Shown piece by piece: positions 18,532-27,722 of a stretch of DNA of 64,000 bases. The notes beneath the pieces were generated by a model, which was given only the letters and a program-made list of their open reading frames with translations, had not been told where the DNA came from and did no database searches. The stretch is taken from positions 248,001-312,000 of the forward strand of contig NZ_JAIUIE010000004.1 in NCBI RefSeq assembly GCF_020165495.1, in the 5' to 3' direction. Each line of letters opens with the position of its first letter. Position 1 is the stretch's first letter. The stretch is from Mesorhizobium sp. BR1-1-16 (GTDB lineage Bacteria > Pseudomonadota > Alphaproteobacteria > Rhizobiales > Kaistiaceae). The translations under genes were made by a program, and so were the position numbers.

Positions 18532-18825
18532 TCAAACGCCGAGATGGCCGGGGATGCGCAGATGGCGGCGCACCACATCGACGAACATCGGATCGCGCTT
18601 GGCTGCCCAGACTGCCGCGAGATGGCCGATCGCCCAGATGGCCAGGCCGACCAGCCAAAGGCGTAACCCTAGGCCGAGCGCCGCCGCCAGCGTGCCGTTG
18701 AGGATGGCGAGGCCACGCGGCGCGCCGCCGAGCAGAATATGCTCGGTCAGCGCCCGGTGGACCGGCACGGCATAACCCGGCACCTCGGCCTGTTGACGTG
18801 CTGCCAGCCATTCGCTCGTGCTCAT
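18532..18825 (-). CDS. trbD: TrbD, VirB3-like inner-membrane protein
   Basis: 97 residues from the ATG at 18825 (MSTSEWLAARQQ). VirB3-type protein: a conserved PVHRALTEHILLGGAPRG segment, then two adjacent membrane spans (about 40-80). It acts with TrbE and TrbC in pilus assembly. Eighteen extra in-frame codons upstream lie in the spacer after trbC and are not included. Confidence 0.93.
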   Translation of the reverse strand: MSTSEWLAARQQAEVPGYAVPVHRALTEHILLGGAPRGLAILNGTLAAALGLGLRLWLVGLAIWAIGHLAAVWAAKRDPMFVDVVRRHLRIPGHLGV

Positions 18826-18892
18826 GGCGTTCCTCTCTCGCGAGGCTCCACTGGAGCCTCGCGTGTCCCTTCGGGCCACCGTTCGTCACCCA

Positions 18893-19225
18893 TCAGACCA
18901 GCGCCCCGCCGCCGAAGGAGAAGAACGACAGGAAGAAGCTCGACGCAGCGAAGGCGATCGACAGGCCGAAGACGATCTGGATCAGACGGCGGAAGCCGCC
19001 GGAGGTGTCGCCGAAGGCCAGAGCCAGGCCGGTCGAGATGATGACGATCACGGCGATGATTTTGGCGACCGGCCCTTCGATCGACTGGAGGATGGATTGC
19101 AGCGGCGCTTCCCACGGCATGGACGAGCCCGAGGCATGGGCGGCAGGCGCGTTCATCACGCCGATGACGGCGACCGAGACCATCATGGTCAGATGGCGGC
19201 GGATATGACGAAGGGAACGGATCAT
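18893..19225 (-). CDS. trbC: TrbC, VirB2-like conjugative pilin
   Basis: 110 residues. N-terminal signal region with cleavage near HAS (about residue 31), then two hydrophobic helices separated by a short polar loop (FGDTSGGFRR), the layout of VirB2/TrbC pilins. TrbC is normally processed and, in RP4, cyclised by TraF, which is also encoded here (34521-35066). Its ATG overlaps the trbB stop. Confidence 0.94.
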   Translation of the reverse strand: MIRSLRHIRRHLTMMVSVAVIGVMNAPAAHASGSSMPWEAPLQSILQSIEGPVAKIIAVIVIISTGLALAFGDTSGGFRRLIQIVFGLSIAFAASSFFLSFFSFGGGALV

Positions 19226-20238
19226 GCGGGATCTCCAGTTGGGTTGAGGTTGAGGACGGGCTGGATGTCGCCGCCGTCACTGACGGCCGGCATAACGCGG
19301 TAGTCGCCGTCGGGACCGAGGCCCTCGACGCGCGCGAGTTCGACAAGCCGGCGCTGCGCGCCGCGCCCGGCGAGCACGGCGACGAGATCGATGGTCTCGG
19401 CGATCAGCGCGCGGGGCACGGTGACGACGGCTTCCTGAATGAGCTGTTCGAGGCGGCGGATCGCGCCGATCGCGCTGCCGGCGTGGATGGTGCCGACGCC
19501 GCCGGGATGGCCAGTGCCCCAGGCCTTCAGGAGGTCCAGCGCCTCGGGTCCGCGCACCTCGCCGATCGGGATTCGGTCGGGGCGCAGGCGCAGCGCTGAG
19601 CGGACGAGATCGGAGAGCGAGGCGACGCCGTCCTTGGTGCGCATGGCGACGAGGTTCGGTGCGGCGCATTGCAGCTCCCGGGTATCCTCGATGAGGACGA
19701 CGCGATCGGATGTCTTGGCCACCTCGGCCAGGAGCGCGTTGGTCAGCGTCGTCTTGCCGGTGGACGTTCCGCCCGCGACGAGGATGTTGGCGCGCGAGGC
19801 GACGGCTGATCGAAGCGCTTCGGCCTGGCCTGCCGATATGATCCCGGCGGCGACATAATCGTCGAGCGTGAACACGGCGACGGCGGGCTTGCGGATGGCG
19901 AAGGCAGGCGCGGCCACGACCGGCGGCAGCAGACCCTCGAACCGCTCACCGGTCTCTGGCAGTTCCGCCGAGACGCGAGGCGCACCCGCATGGACTTCGG
20001 CTTCGACATGGTGGGCGACCAGGCGCACGATGCGTTCGCCGTCGGCCGGGGCCAGCCGCTCGCCCGTGTCGGACAGTCCGTCCGACAACCGGTCGATCCA
20101 GAGCCGACCGTCCGGGTTCAGCATCACCTCGACGATCGCGGGGTCTTCCAAAAACCGCGCGATCGCCGGTCCGAGGGCCGTGCGCAGCATGCGGGCGCCG
20201 CGAAGGATCGCCTCCGATTTCTGGTGAGCTGCCGCCAC
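19222..20238 (-). CDS. trbB: TrbB, VirB11-like traffic ATPase
   Basis: 338 residues from a GTG at 20238. Walker [18 protein letters not shown] near residue 155, the Asp box LIEDTRELQ, and the His/Walker B region [19 protein letters not shown]. Hexameric ATPase that powers pilus assembly and transfer. First gene of the trb operon as it now stands: the copG-traG genes that usually precede trbB lie 8.7 kb away, separated by an IS91 element and catabolic genes, so the original operon promoter has been moved away. Confidence 0.95.
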   Translation of the reverse strand: MAAAHQKSEAILRGARMLRTALGPAIARFLEDPAIVEVMLNPDGRLWIDRLSDGLSDTGERLAPADGERIVRLVAHHVEAEVHAGAPRVSAELPETGERFEGLLPPVVAAPAFAIRKPAVAVFTLDDYVAAGIISAGQAEALRSAVASRANILVAGGTSTGKTTLTNALLAEVAKTSDRVVLIEDTRELQCAAPNLVAMRTKDGVASLSDLVRSALRLRPDRIPIGEVRGPEALDLLKAWGTGHPGGVGTIHAGSAIGAIRRLEQLIQEAVVTVPRALIAETIDLVAVLAGRGAQRRLVELARVEGLGPDGDYRVMPAVSDGGDIQPVLNLNPTGDPA

Positions 20239-20633
20239 GTCGTCCCCGTTCTCATGAGCGACCGCGAGCGGCCCTGGATCGGGGATGAGTAGAAGAGGCA
20301 GAAATCATGGCCTGACAACAACCGTCATGTGGTCGTCGTACTGTGGCGCACAAATACAGGAAAGCGGCGGGGTGCTGGTATTGGCCTACGTGTCTGCGGT
20401 TGCCCGAGGCGGAGCCTCGGTCATTGCCGTCGCGGCGTCTGAGCCGCCAGTCCGCTCATGACCCATGCCTGCCCCTCGATCGCTCTTTCAGCGACGTCTG
20501 CTGTCGCCCTCATGCACGAACCCGCTTCGCGGGAGGGGCGCCTTGCCCTGAGATGGCTTAGTATTTGTAGCCTTTGAGCAGGTAGCGGCGGGCGAGCCGA
20601 CCATGGAGTTCCCTTCAACGAGAGGAACTCGCC
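20239..20633. other. 395-bp junction between trbB and the IS91-associated recombinase
   Basis: No gene is seen. A perfect 7-bp hairpin (CCGAGGC, three-base loop, GCCTCGG) occupies 20404-20420; IS91-type elements carry end hairpins, so one end of the element may lie in this stretch. The recombinase start at 20634 has GAGAGGAA about ten bases upstream. Confidence 0.4.
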
Positions 20634-21539
20634 ATGGCTACCCCGTCGACCGATGCACCCGTTTCGCCGCTTCGCCAGCGCATGCAGCACGACATGCTCA
20701 TGCGGGGCCTCGGCTCTCACACGCAGCAGGACTATATTCGTCATATCCGGTGCTTTGCCGCGTTCCCCGGCCGCTCACCCGACACCGCGACGCCGGAGGA
20801 TATCCGCCACTTCCAGCTGGATCAGCATGAGAACGGCGTTGGACCTGCGACCATCAACGGCACTGTCTCAGCGCTGCGGTTCCTGTTTCTGGTGACACTG
20901 CAGTGCCGGGATCTGTCGCGCGCTCTGGTGATCACCCGCTATCACCGCAAACTGCCAGATGTGCTCAGCGTTGAGGAGGCGGGGCGGCTGCTCGAAGCCG
21001 CACCTGGCCTCAAGTACAAGGCAGCGCTCGGCGTCGTCTATGGCGCAGGCCTGCGCGTGTCCGAGGTCGCGCACCTCAAGATTGATGACGTCGACTCTGC
21101 GCGCATGCTGCTCCGTGTCGAGCAGGGCAAGGGCCGCAAGGATCGCAACGCGATGCTCTCGCCGCAGCTCCTGGAACTGCTGCGGCTGTGGTAGCGCGAA
21201 GGCAGGCGGCGCGGGGTCATGCTTCCGTATGGCTGGCTGTTCCCCGGCCGCAGCCGCACCGATCCGATCTCGTCGCGGCAACTGCATCGCGCGGTCCAGG
21301 AGGCCGCCGAGGTCGCGGGTATCCGCAAGCGCGTCAGCCCGCACACGCTGCGTCACAGCTTCGCCACTCACCTGCTCGAACAGGATGTCGACATCCGCGT
21401 CATCCAGGTGCTGCTCGGCCACAGCAAGCTTGAGACGACCGCGCTCTACGCCAAGGTCTCGACCCGGACGATCCACGCTGTCACCGGGCCGCTCGACCGG
21501 CTGATGGCGCTGATGGAGGGCAAGACGCCGCCCGGCTGA
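20634..21539 (+). pseudogene. IS91-associated tyrosine recombinase, interrupted by one nonsense codon
   Basis: Full frame of 302 codons. The N-terminal core-binding domain and the first catalytic Arg (YGAGLRVSEVAHLK) precede an in-frame TAG at 21192-21194; the frame then resumes unchanged with the H-x-x-R box (HTLRHSFATH), the second His (LLGHSKLETT) and the catalytic Tyr (TTALYAKVS). The codon is preceded by TGG-like context (RLW then stop), so a single TGG-to-TAG change explains it. The two halves separate the catalytic residues, so the enzyme is dead unless the stop is read through. Such XerC-like genes usually accompany IS91-family transposases. Confidence 0.9.
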
Positions 21540-21542
21540 GCC

Positions 21543-22736
21543 GTGCGCGCCTCGGTCGAGGTCGCCGACATCTTCCGCGTAGCAGGGCCTGCGTATCGGG
21601 CCGCCCATGCCGGGCACCTGAGCCTCGCCCAGCTCAAGGTCATGTCGGCGATCGAGAACTGCCGCACCGCGGCTCTCGGCGGTCACGTCGAAGCCTGCAA
21701 GGACTGCGGCCAGTGGCGCATTGCCTACAACTCCTGCCGTAACCGGCACTGCCCGAAGTGCCAGGGCGCGGCGGCGCGGACGTGGCTGGCCGAGCGCGAG
21801 GCGGACTTGCTGCCGGTCGGCTACTTCCACGTCGTGTTCACCCTGCCGGCCGAGATCGCCGATATCGCGTTCCAGAACAAGGCGCTGGTCTACGACCTGC
21901 TGTTCCGGGCGGCGTCGGAGACGATGCTGACGATCGCCGCCGATCCGAAGCATCTCGGCGCACGCATCGGCATCACCGCCGTGTTCCACACCTGGGGATC
22001 GGCGATGACCCGCCATCCGCACGTGCACATGATCGTGCCGGGCGGCGGCATCGCAAAGGACGGAAGCCGATGGATCGCGTCGCGGCCGGCCTTCCTGCTT
22101 CCGGTGCGCGTGCTCGGCAAGCTGTTCCGACGGCTCTTCCTCACGCGGCTGCTCGCGCTGCGCGAGGCCGGGCGGCTCGGCTTCTTCGGACCGATGGCAC
22201 ACCTCGCCGAGCGGCGGGCATTCCTGCGCCACCTTGCTCCCGTCCGGACGAAGCGCTGGGTCGTCTACGCCAAGGCGCCCTTCGCGGGACCCGAGGCAGT
22301 GCTCGCCTATCTGTCGCGCTACACCCACCGGGTGGCGATCTCGAACAGCCGCTTGACCTCGTTCGACCAGGGCGGCGTCACCTTCCGCTACAAGGATTCT
22401 CGCCGCAACGGCGCGGACCGGCAGCAGATGATGACGCTCGCGGCCGACGAGTTCATCCGCCGCTTCCTGATCCATGTCCTGCCACGCGGGTTCCACCGCA
22501 TCCGCCATTACGGCCTGCTCGCCGGCTCCGCCTGCAAGGCCAGTCTTGCGCTCGCCCGTGAGCTCCTGGATGTCGCCGCGCAGCCCGATGGCGACACACC
22601 GGGCACACCGGACTACTTCCGCCCGCCATGCCCCTGCTGTGGCGGACGCATGATCGTCATCGAGACGTTCGAGCGATGGAACCAGCCGCGCGGACCGCCG
22701 CACGGATCGGCAACAAGCCGGGAGACCGCTCCATGA
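21543..22736 (+). CDS. tnpA: IS91-family transposase (HUH, Y2 rolling-circle type)
   Basis: 397 residues from a GTG three bases after the recombinase stop. Zinc-binding N-terminus (C52, C55, C65, H69, C70, C73), HUH motif HPHVH with the paired histidines at 160 and 162, and two catalytic tyrosines (Y255, Y259 in AYLSRYTHR). It nicks and joins single DNA strands for rolling-circle transposition. The gene looks intact, unlike its partner recombinase. Confidence 0.93.
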   Translation: MRASVEVADIFRVAGPAYRAAHAGHLSLAQLKVMSAIENCRTAALGGHVEACKDCGQWRIAYNSCRNRHCPKCQGAAARTWLAEREADLLPVGYFHVVFTLPAEIADIAFQNKALVYDLLFRAASETMLTIAADPKHLGARIGITAVFHTWGSAMTRHPHVHMIVPGGGIAKDGSRWIASRPAFLLPVRVLGKLFRRLFLTRLLALREAGRLGFFGPMAHLAERRAFLRHLAPVRTKRWVVYAKAPFAGPEAVLAYLSRYTHRVAISNSRLTSFDQGGVTFRYKDSRRNGADRQQMMTLAADEFIRRFLIHVLPRGFHRIRHYGLLAGSACKASLALARELLDVAAQPDGDTPGTPDYFRPPCPCCGGRMIVIETFERWNQPRGPPHGSATSRETAP

Positions 22737-23252
22737 CCCGGCATGGCATGGTAGAGCCTTCAGCCGCCAGCGCCCCGCCTGCGACAACGGACAAACGCGC
22801 CTCTATGGTGAATATCGTCGCCCAAAGGGTCGCGACGAGCCACGTGCAGAGCCGGACAAACCGCGCCGAGGCGCAACGAAGCGGCCTGTTCGCATTCATC
22901 CCCGCGCTTTCCAGCGGCGGTCGCGCCATCGACGACACCGGCCGCAGTCCTAAATCCCCATAGCCATCGACTTGTGGCCCGCGGGTTCCTGCATGAGAGG
23001 CTTTCGTACGCCTGCCGGCACCCGAACCCCTTCACCATTCCGGACATTACAGCGGGATGAACCGTTTCCTCATAACGGACGTTTATCTTATGGCTCCAAA
23101 CTCAATTCTCTCTTCGCTGAGTTCTGCGCAAACCTAAAGGGCCTCGCATATCGCGAAAATCGACCCAATACCCCAGCGTCGACTCATTGAACTGGGCTGT
23201 CGCAACCTCCGGATCAGACATTCTAAATGCGCACTCTATGGTCGCCTGCGAA
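22737..23252. other. 516-bp stretch between the transposase and the TetR gene
   Basis: The first 300 bases or so are probably the 3' end of the IS91 element. The rest (about 23040-23250) is noticeably AT-richer than its surroundings and carries no gene I can support. Confidence 0.4.
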
Positions 23253-23801
23253 TTATCCGACTCGTGTATCGATCCATCCGCGCGTCTGCTCAAGAACCTC
23301 GTCTGACAATTGAGGACCGTCGACCGCTCTGGCCAGGATGACTGCCCCCACCATCGCGGCCCAGATTCCGATCGCTGCACGGCGCTTGTCGGCTGCGCCC
23401 TGCTCCGGAAGTGCTTGTTCGATACGCGCGATCTGCGCGCGCAATCCTTCGGTCATGGCAGCCTTCGCGGCCGGCGTCTGGTGGCGGATGGCGGCGGCGA
23501 GACCCGCCGTCGGGCATCCATTGTCGGGATTATCCCGGTGACGAGGCGCCAGATAGGAGCGAACGAAATCACTGAACTGGCCGTCTCCGAAACTGTCTGC
23601 CGCGAGCGCATGCGCCAGCGTCTGCGCCACCAGATCGTCCTTTGAGCCGAAGTGTCCATAGAAGCCCCCATGGGTCAGGCCGGCAGCCTTCATGACCTCG
23701 GCGACACTGACCGCATCGAACCCCTTGTCCTTAAACAACCGGCTGGCGACGTCCAAAATCCGGCGACGGTTCTCTGCCATTTGTTCTCGGCTGACCTTCA
23801 T
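23253..23801 (-). CDS. TetR-family transcriptional repressor
   Basis: About 182 residues from the ATG at 23801 (MKVSREQMAENRRRILD). HTH at residues 25-50 (VAEVMKAAGLTHGGFYGHFGSK); the C-terminal ligand domain contains NGCPTAGLAAAIRH. An upstream in-frame ATG adds 15 residues without a ribosome site. It is divergent from a five-gene redox operon; the 111-bp gap between them holds two copies of ATGAT-N4-ATCAT, the likely operators. It probably represses the operon until an electrophilic or quinone-like inducer appears (inference). Confidence 0.9.
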   Translation of the reverse strand: MKVSREQMAENRRRILDVASRLFKDKGFDAVSVAEVMKAAGLTHGGFYGHFGSKDDLVAQTLAHALAADSFGDGQFSDFVRSYLAPRHRDNPDNGCPTAGLAAAIRHQTPAAKAAMTEGLRAQIARIEQALPEQGAADKRRAAIGIWAAMVGAVILARAVDGPQLSDEVLEQTRGWIDTRVG

Positions 23802-23836
23802 TTTCAGAACCCTCCGCAACGCCCGTTGACATTTAC

Positions 23837-23880
23837 ATGATGGCAATCATATTTAAGTCCAATCATGATAACCATCATGA
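23837..23880. promoter_or_regulatory. Paired palindromic operators for the divergent TetR repressor
   Basis: ATGAT-GGCA-ATCAT at 23837-23850 and TCATGAT-AACC-ATCATGA at 23863-23880. Both contain ATGAT-N4-ATCAT; equivalent positions are 28 bp apart, close to three helical turns. They lie between the divergent starts at 23801 and 23913. Seen directly; binding by the neighbouring TetR protein is inferred. Confidence 0.72.
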
Positions 23881-23912
23881 ATATAGGGTCGGTTACAGAA
23901 AAGAGCAATCCG

Positions 23913-24701
23913 ATGAGCCAAGTTTCCGCAGTCCTGATTACCGGCGCCTCCACGGGTATTGGTGCCACCTATGCCGCGCGGTTTGCTCGACGCGGACATG
24001 ACCTCGTACTGGTCGCACGAGACGTGGTTCGTATGAACGCGCTTGCGAACCGTCTGCGCCAGGAAACCGGCGTAACGATCGATATCCTTCCCGCCGATCT
24101 CACCCACTCGGCGGATCTTGCCAAGGTCGAGACCAGGCTGCGTGACGATGCGCGCATCGGCGTGCTCGTCAACAATGCCGGAACGGCGATCGGCGGAACC
24201 TTCATCGACCAGAGCGTCGATGACATGACAAAACTCGTTACGCTCAACGCCACCGCACTCGTCCGGCTTGCCGGTGCAATTGCTCCGCGTCTGGCCAAGA
24301 CCGGTGAGGGAGCGATCGTCAATATCGGTTCGGTAGTTGGTCTTGCGCCGGAATTCGGCATGACGGTCTACGGCGCGACGAAGGCCTTCGTGTTGTTCCT
24401 GTCGCAGGGCCTTGCACAGGAACTCGGGCCCAAAGGCGTCTACGTCCAGGCCGTGCTTCCTGCCACCACCCGGACCGAGATCTGGGATCACGTCGGCGCC
24501 GACGTGAATGCCATGAGCAATGTCATGGAAGTGAGCGATCTGGTGGATGCGGCCCTGGTCGGGTTCGACCGTCGCGAACCGGTGACCATCCCGCCGCTGC
24601 ATGATGCCGGCCAGTGGGACGCCTTCGATGGTGCGCGCAAGGCCATGCTCGGCAACCTCGTCAACGCGCTCCCCGCCGAACGCTATCGCACGCTTGCCTG
24701 A
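23913..24701 (+). CDS. Short-chain dehydrogenase/reductase, first gene of TetR-controlled operon
   Basis: About 262 residues from the ATG at 23913 (MSQVSAVLITGAS). TGASTGIG cofactor loop, NNAG, catalytic Tyr-Lys in YGATK. Classical NAD(P)-dependent SDR; the YGATKAFVL region is typical of the DltE/YqjQ-like group. Substrate unknown. Begins the operon SDR - old yellow enzyme - SDR - hydrolase - quinone oxidoreductase. Confidence 0.9.
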   Translation: MSQVSAVLITGASTGIGATYAARFARRGHDLVLVARDVVRMNALANRLRQETGVTIDILPADLTHSADLAKVETRLRDDARIGVLVNNAGTAIGGTFIDQSVDDMTKLVTLNATALVRLAGAIAPRLAKTGEGAIVNIGSVVGLAPEFGMTVYGATKAFVLFLSQGLAQELGPKGVYVQAVLPATTRTEIWDHVGADVNAMSNVMEVSDLVDAALVGFDRREPVTIPPLHDAGQWDAFDGARKAMLGNLVNALPAERYRTLA

Positions 24702-24756
24702 GCATCGCCCAGTCAGCGCGCCAACGCGGCAACAGAAGACACATCACAGGTATCTC

Positions 24757-25851
24757 ATGACCAGTAACCCGCTTTTCAAACCCACCGCCCTCGGCGACAT
24801 CGCCCTTTCAAACCGGATCGTCATGGCGCCGCTCACGCGCAACCGCGCCGGCGCGGGCTTCGTGCCCGGCGACTTGACCGTCAAGTATTACGCCCAGCGC
24901 GCTTCGGCCGGACTGATCATTTCCGAGGCCACCCAGATTTCGCAGCAGGGGCAGGGCTATCAGGACACGCCCGGTATCTATACCCAGACGCAGATCGACG
25001 GCTGGCGTAAGGTGACCGCCGCCGTGCACGAGAAGGGCGGACGCATCGTCCTTCAGCTCTGGCATGTCGGTCGCATCAGCCATGTCGACCTGCAGCCCGA
25101 TCGCGGTCAGCCCGTAGCGCCCTCGGCCATTCGTGCCGCGACCAAGACCTTCGTCAACAATGCCTTCGTCGATGTGTCCGAACCTCGCACCCTGGAGATC
25201 GATGAACTCGCCGGCATCGTCAACGACTTCCGCAAGGCGGCAGCCAATGCCATCGAAGCCGGTTTCGATGGTGTTGAGGTTCACGGGGCTAATGGCTATC
25301 TGCTCGAGCAATTCGCCAAGGACGGCGCGAATGTCCGGACGGACGCCTATGGCGGCTCCGTGGAAAATCGCGCGCGTCTGATGCTGGAAGTGACTGCGGC
25401 GGTGGCGCAGGAAATCGGCGCTGAGCGCACCGGCATCCGGATTTCGCCGGTCTCGCCCGCCAACGGCATTTCCTGTAGCGATCCCCAGGCGCAGTACGAT
25501 TATATCGTCGATCATCTCGATGCGCTCGGCATTGCCTACATTCATGTGGTCGAAGGCGCGACCGGCGGTCCGCGCGACATCGCGCCCTTCGATTATGCAT
25601 CGCTACGCCGCCGCTTCAGCAAGACTTACATCGCCAACAATGGCTATGATCTCGAGCTTGCGACATCGCATCTGGCCGATGGCAAGGCGGATCTGATCGC
25701 CTTCGGACGCCCGTTCATCGCCAATCCGGATCTCGTGGAGCGGCTGCAAAGCGGCGCGACGCTGGCTGAGATCAATCCGGCGACGATCTATGGCGGCGGC
25801 GCTGCCGGCTATACCGATTATCCCCGCTTCACCGAGACTTCCGGCAGTTGA
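24757..25851 (+). CDS. Old yellow enzyme family alkene reductase (NemA-like)
   Basis: 364 residues from the ATG at 24757. FMN-dependent TIM barrel: MAPLTRNRAG near residue 21, LWHVGRISH near residue 97, the VHGANGYLLEQF substrate-binding His/Asn near residue 180, the RTDAYGGSVENR loop and a C-terminal phosphate site LIAFGRPFIANPDL. Reduces activated C=C bonds, nitro compounds or quinones with NAD(P)H. OYE genes are commonly controlled by TetR repressors that sense electrophiles, which fits the neighbour at 23253. Confidence 0.94.
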   Translation: MTSNPLFKPTALGDIALSNRIVMAPLTRNRAGAGFVPGDLTVKYYAQRASAGLIISEATQISQQGQGYQDTPGIYTQTQIDGWRKVTAAVHEKGGRIVLQLWHVGRISHVDLQPDRGQPVAPSAIRAATKTFVNNAFVDVSEPRTLEIDELAGIVNDFRKAAANAIEAGFDGVEVHGANGYLLEQFAKDGANVRTDAYGGSVENRARLMLEVTAAVAQEIGAERTGIRISPVSPANGISCSDPQAQYDYIVDHLDALGIAYIHVVEGATGGPRDIAPFDYASLRRRFSKTYIANNGYDLELATSHLADGKADLIAFGRPFIANPDLVERLQSGATLAEINPATIYGGGAAGYTDYPRFTETSGS

Positions 25852-25957
25852 GCCATCAAGGGCCGCACTTCGGTGCGGCTCCTCTGATGCCGATCATCGT
25901 CAATCAGTTCCTAAGGCTCAGCGGCCGGTGTCGCGCGCCAGATCGAGAAGAAAACCC

Positions 25958-26782
25958 ATGGCGACCTTATCACCCAAAGGACAGAAGACTGCATTCGTGA
26001 CCGGCGCGTCGAGCGGTATCGGCAAGGCGGCAGCATTGGCGCTCAGCGGCGCGGGTTACCGGGTGATTGGCACCAGCCGCAAGGCGGCACCCGGCGAAAT
26101 CCGTGACGGCATCCGGATGATCACTTGCGACGTGGTCTCCGACACCTCCGTTGCTGCCGCCGTGGCGCTGGCCCATTCAGAACTCGGCCGCATCGACCTC
26201 CTCGTCAACAATGCCGGCTATGCCGTATCCGGCGCCGCGGAGGAGAGCTCGACCGAGCAGGTTCGTGCGCTGTTCGATACCAACTTCCTGGGCGTCGTGC
26301 GGGTGACGAACGCGGTCCTTCCGATCATGCGCCATCAGGGCGGGGGGCGGATCCTGAACATCGGCTCGGTTGTGGGGCTCATCCCCGGTCCGTTCGGCGC
26401 CTATTACACGGCGAGCAAGCACGCGATCGAGGGTTATTCCGAATCCCTGGACCATGAGGTGCGGTCGTTCGGCATCCGGGTCGCCGTCATCGAGCCATGG
26501 GCGACGAAGACGTCCATCGAAGCCAACTCACCGCAAGGCGACCGTCCTGTTGCGGCTTATCGCAAGACATTCGCCCGGTACCAGGCAGCCTTCAATGCAG
26601 CGATGGCCGTCGGCGACACCGCAGATGATGTCGCGGCGACCATCCTGGCCGCGGCCCAGGCCCGGGAGCTGCGACTTCGCTACCCCTCGGGCAAGGCTGC
26701 CCGACAGACCTCGTTTGCCCGACGTTTCCTCCCGCGTGCGCTGTTCGATCGGGTGCTGCGCAAGCAGTTCAACATCGCCTGA
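25958..26782 (+). CDS. Short-chain dehydrogenase/reductase with C-terminal extension
   Basis: 274 residues from the ATG at 25958. TGASSGIG at residues 14-21, NNAG, catalytic YYTASKHAIEG. An oxidoreductase-type SDR resembling retinol-dehydrogenase-like members. The final 30 residues are basic (RQTSFARRFLPRALFDRV), perhaps a membrane-associating tail. Third gene of the operon. Confidence 0.9.
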   Translation: MATLSPKGQKTAFVTGASSGIGKAAALALSGAGYRVIGTSRKAAPGEIRDGIRMITCDVVSDTSVAAAVALAHSELGRIDLLVNNAGYAVSGAAEESSTEQVRALFDTNFLGVVRVTNAVLPIMRHQGGGRILNIGSVVGLIPGPFGAYYTASKHAIEGYSESLDHEVRSFGIRVAVIEPWATKTSIEANSPQGDRPVAAYRKTFARYQAAFNAAMAVGDTADDVAATILAAAQARELRLRYPSGKAARQTSFARRFLPRALFDRVLRKQFNIA

Positions 26783-26828
26783 GCGCGCCTTCTCCCTTCA
26801 GCCCGCGCGGGCAAAGAGCAGGCCCATC

Positions 26829-27692
26829 ATGACAGGTACATTCGTTAAGACGGCATCGACGCCCTGCTACCGCGACGCTCCCAATCGCTTCGTCGCCGTG
26901 GACGACATCCGCTTTGCCGATCGCGAGCTTGGTCCGCGCAGCGAGGTGCAGCTCATCTTGCTCAATCACTGGGGCGCGGTGCTGGACAATTTCGATCCGA
27001 TGATTATCGACGGACTTGCCGCCTCCCATCACGTCGTCGCGCTGGACTATCGGGGGATCGGACTTTCCGGCGGATCGGCTCCGCTGACCATAGACGAGAT
27101 GGCACGCGATGTGATGGCCGTCATCAGCAAGCTTGGTTTTGCCAAGGTCGATCTGATGGGTTTCTCGCTGGGTGGCTTCGTGGCGCAGGATATTGCCCTC
27201 AAAGCCCCCGCTCTGGTGCGCAAGCTGATCCTGACCGGCACGGGCCCCGCGGGTGGAGCAGGTATTGAACGGGTCGGAGCCATCTCCTGGCCCTTGATCC
27301 TCAAGGGCATGCTGACGCTGCGTGATCCGAAGGCCTATTTGTTTTTCACCTCGACCGCCAAGGGCCGTCGCGCGGCAATGGACTTCCTGGCCCGCCTGAA
27401 AGAGCGCACGATGGACCGAGACAAAGGGCCGACGCCGCGTGCCTTCCTGCGCCAGCTTGCGGCGATCAAGGCCTGGGGTCGTCAGGCACCGCAGGATCTG
27501 GGGCTCATCCACATTCCCGTTCTCGTGGCCAACGGGGACAATGACATCATGGTGCCCACATCCAACACCCGGGATTTGGCACGGCGCATCCCGAATGCCG
27601 AGCTGGTGATCTACGAGGATGCGGGCCATGGCGGCATATTCCAATACCATTCCGAGTTTGTGCCGAGAGCCCTGGCTTTCCTGGCTGCCTGA
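26829..27692 (+). CDS. Alpha/beta hydrolase
   Basis: 287 residues. Nucleophile elbow GFSLG (Ser near residue 114), acid in NGDNDIMVP, catalytic His in DAGHGGIFQ. Oxyanion region LLNHWGAVLDNFDP near residue 45. Resembles haloperoxidase or ring-cleavage hydrolases; whether it hydrolyses an ester or acts on another acyl bond cannot be told. Forty-six bases after the SDR gene. Confidence 0.9.
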   Translation: MTGTFVKTASTPCYRDAPNRFVAVDDIRFADRELGPRSEVQLILLNHWGAVLDNFDPMIIDGLAASHHVVALDYRGIGLSGGSAPLTIDEMARDVMAVISKLGFAKVDLMGFSLGGFVAQDIALKAPALVRKLILTGTGPAGGAGIERVGAISWPLILKGMLTLRDPKAYLFFTSTAKGRRAAMDFLARLKERTMDRDKGPTPRAFLRQLAAIKAWGRQAPQDLGLIHIPVLVANGDNDIMVPTSNTRDLARRIPNAELVIYEDAGHGGIFQYHSEFVPRALAFLAA

Positions 27693-27722
27693 CTCGATCA
27701 AATCTCACACTGGAGAAAACCC

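Larger units (their letters stand above)
20300..23035 (+). mobile_element. IS91-family insertion element inserted between trbB and the cargo genes
   Basis: Contains the recombinase pseudogene and the Y2 transposase. Ends are approximate: IS91 elements have no terminal inverted repeats and make no target duplication, so the limits are judged from where coding and conserved-looking DNA stops. The element separates the trb operon (left) from a catabolic gene group (right). Confidence 0.7.

Noticed and set aside
20868-22787. 639-codon minus-strand frame opposite the IS91 genes
   Set aside because: Antisense to the recombinase and transposase, whose catalytic motifs are plainly on the plus strand.
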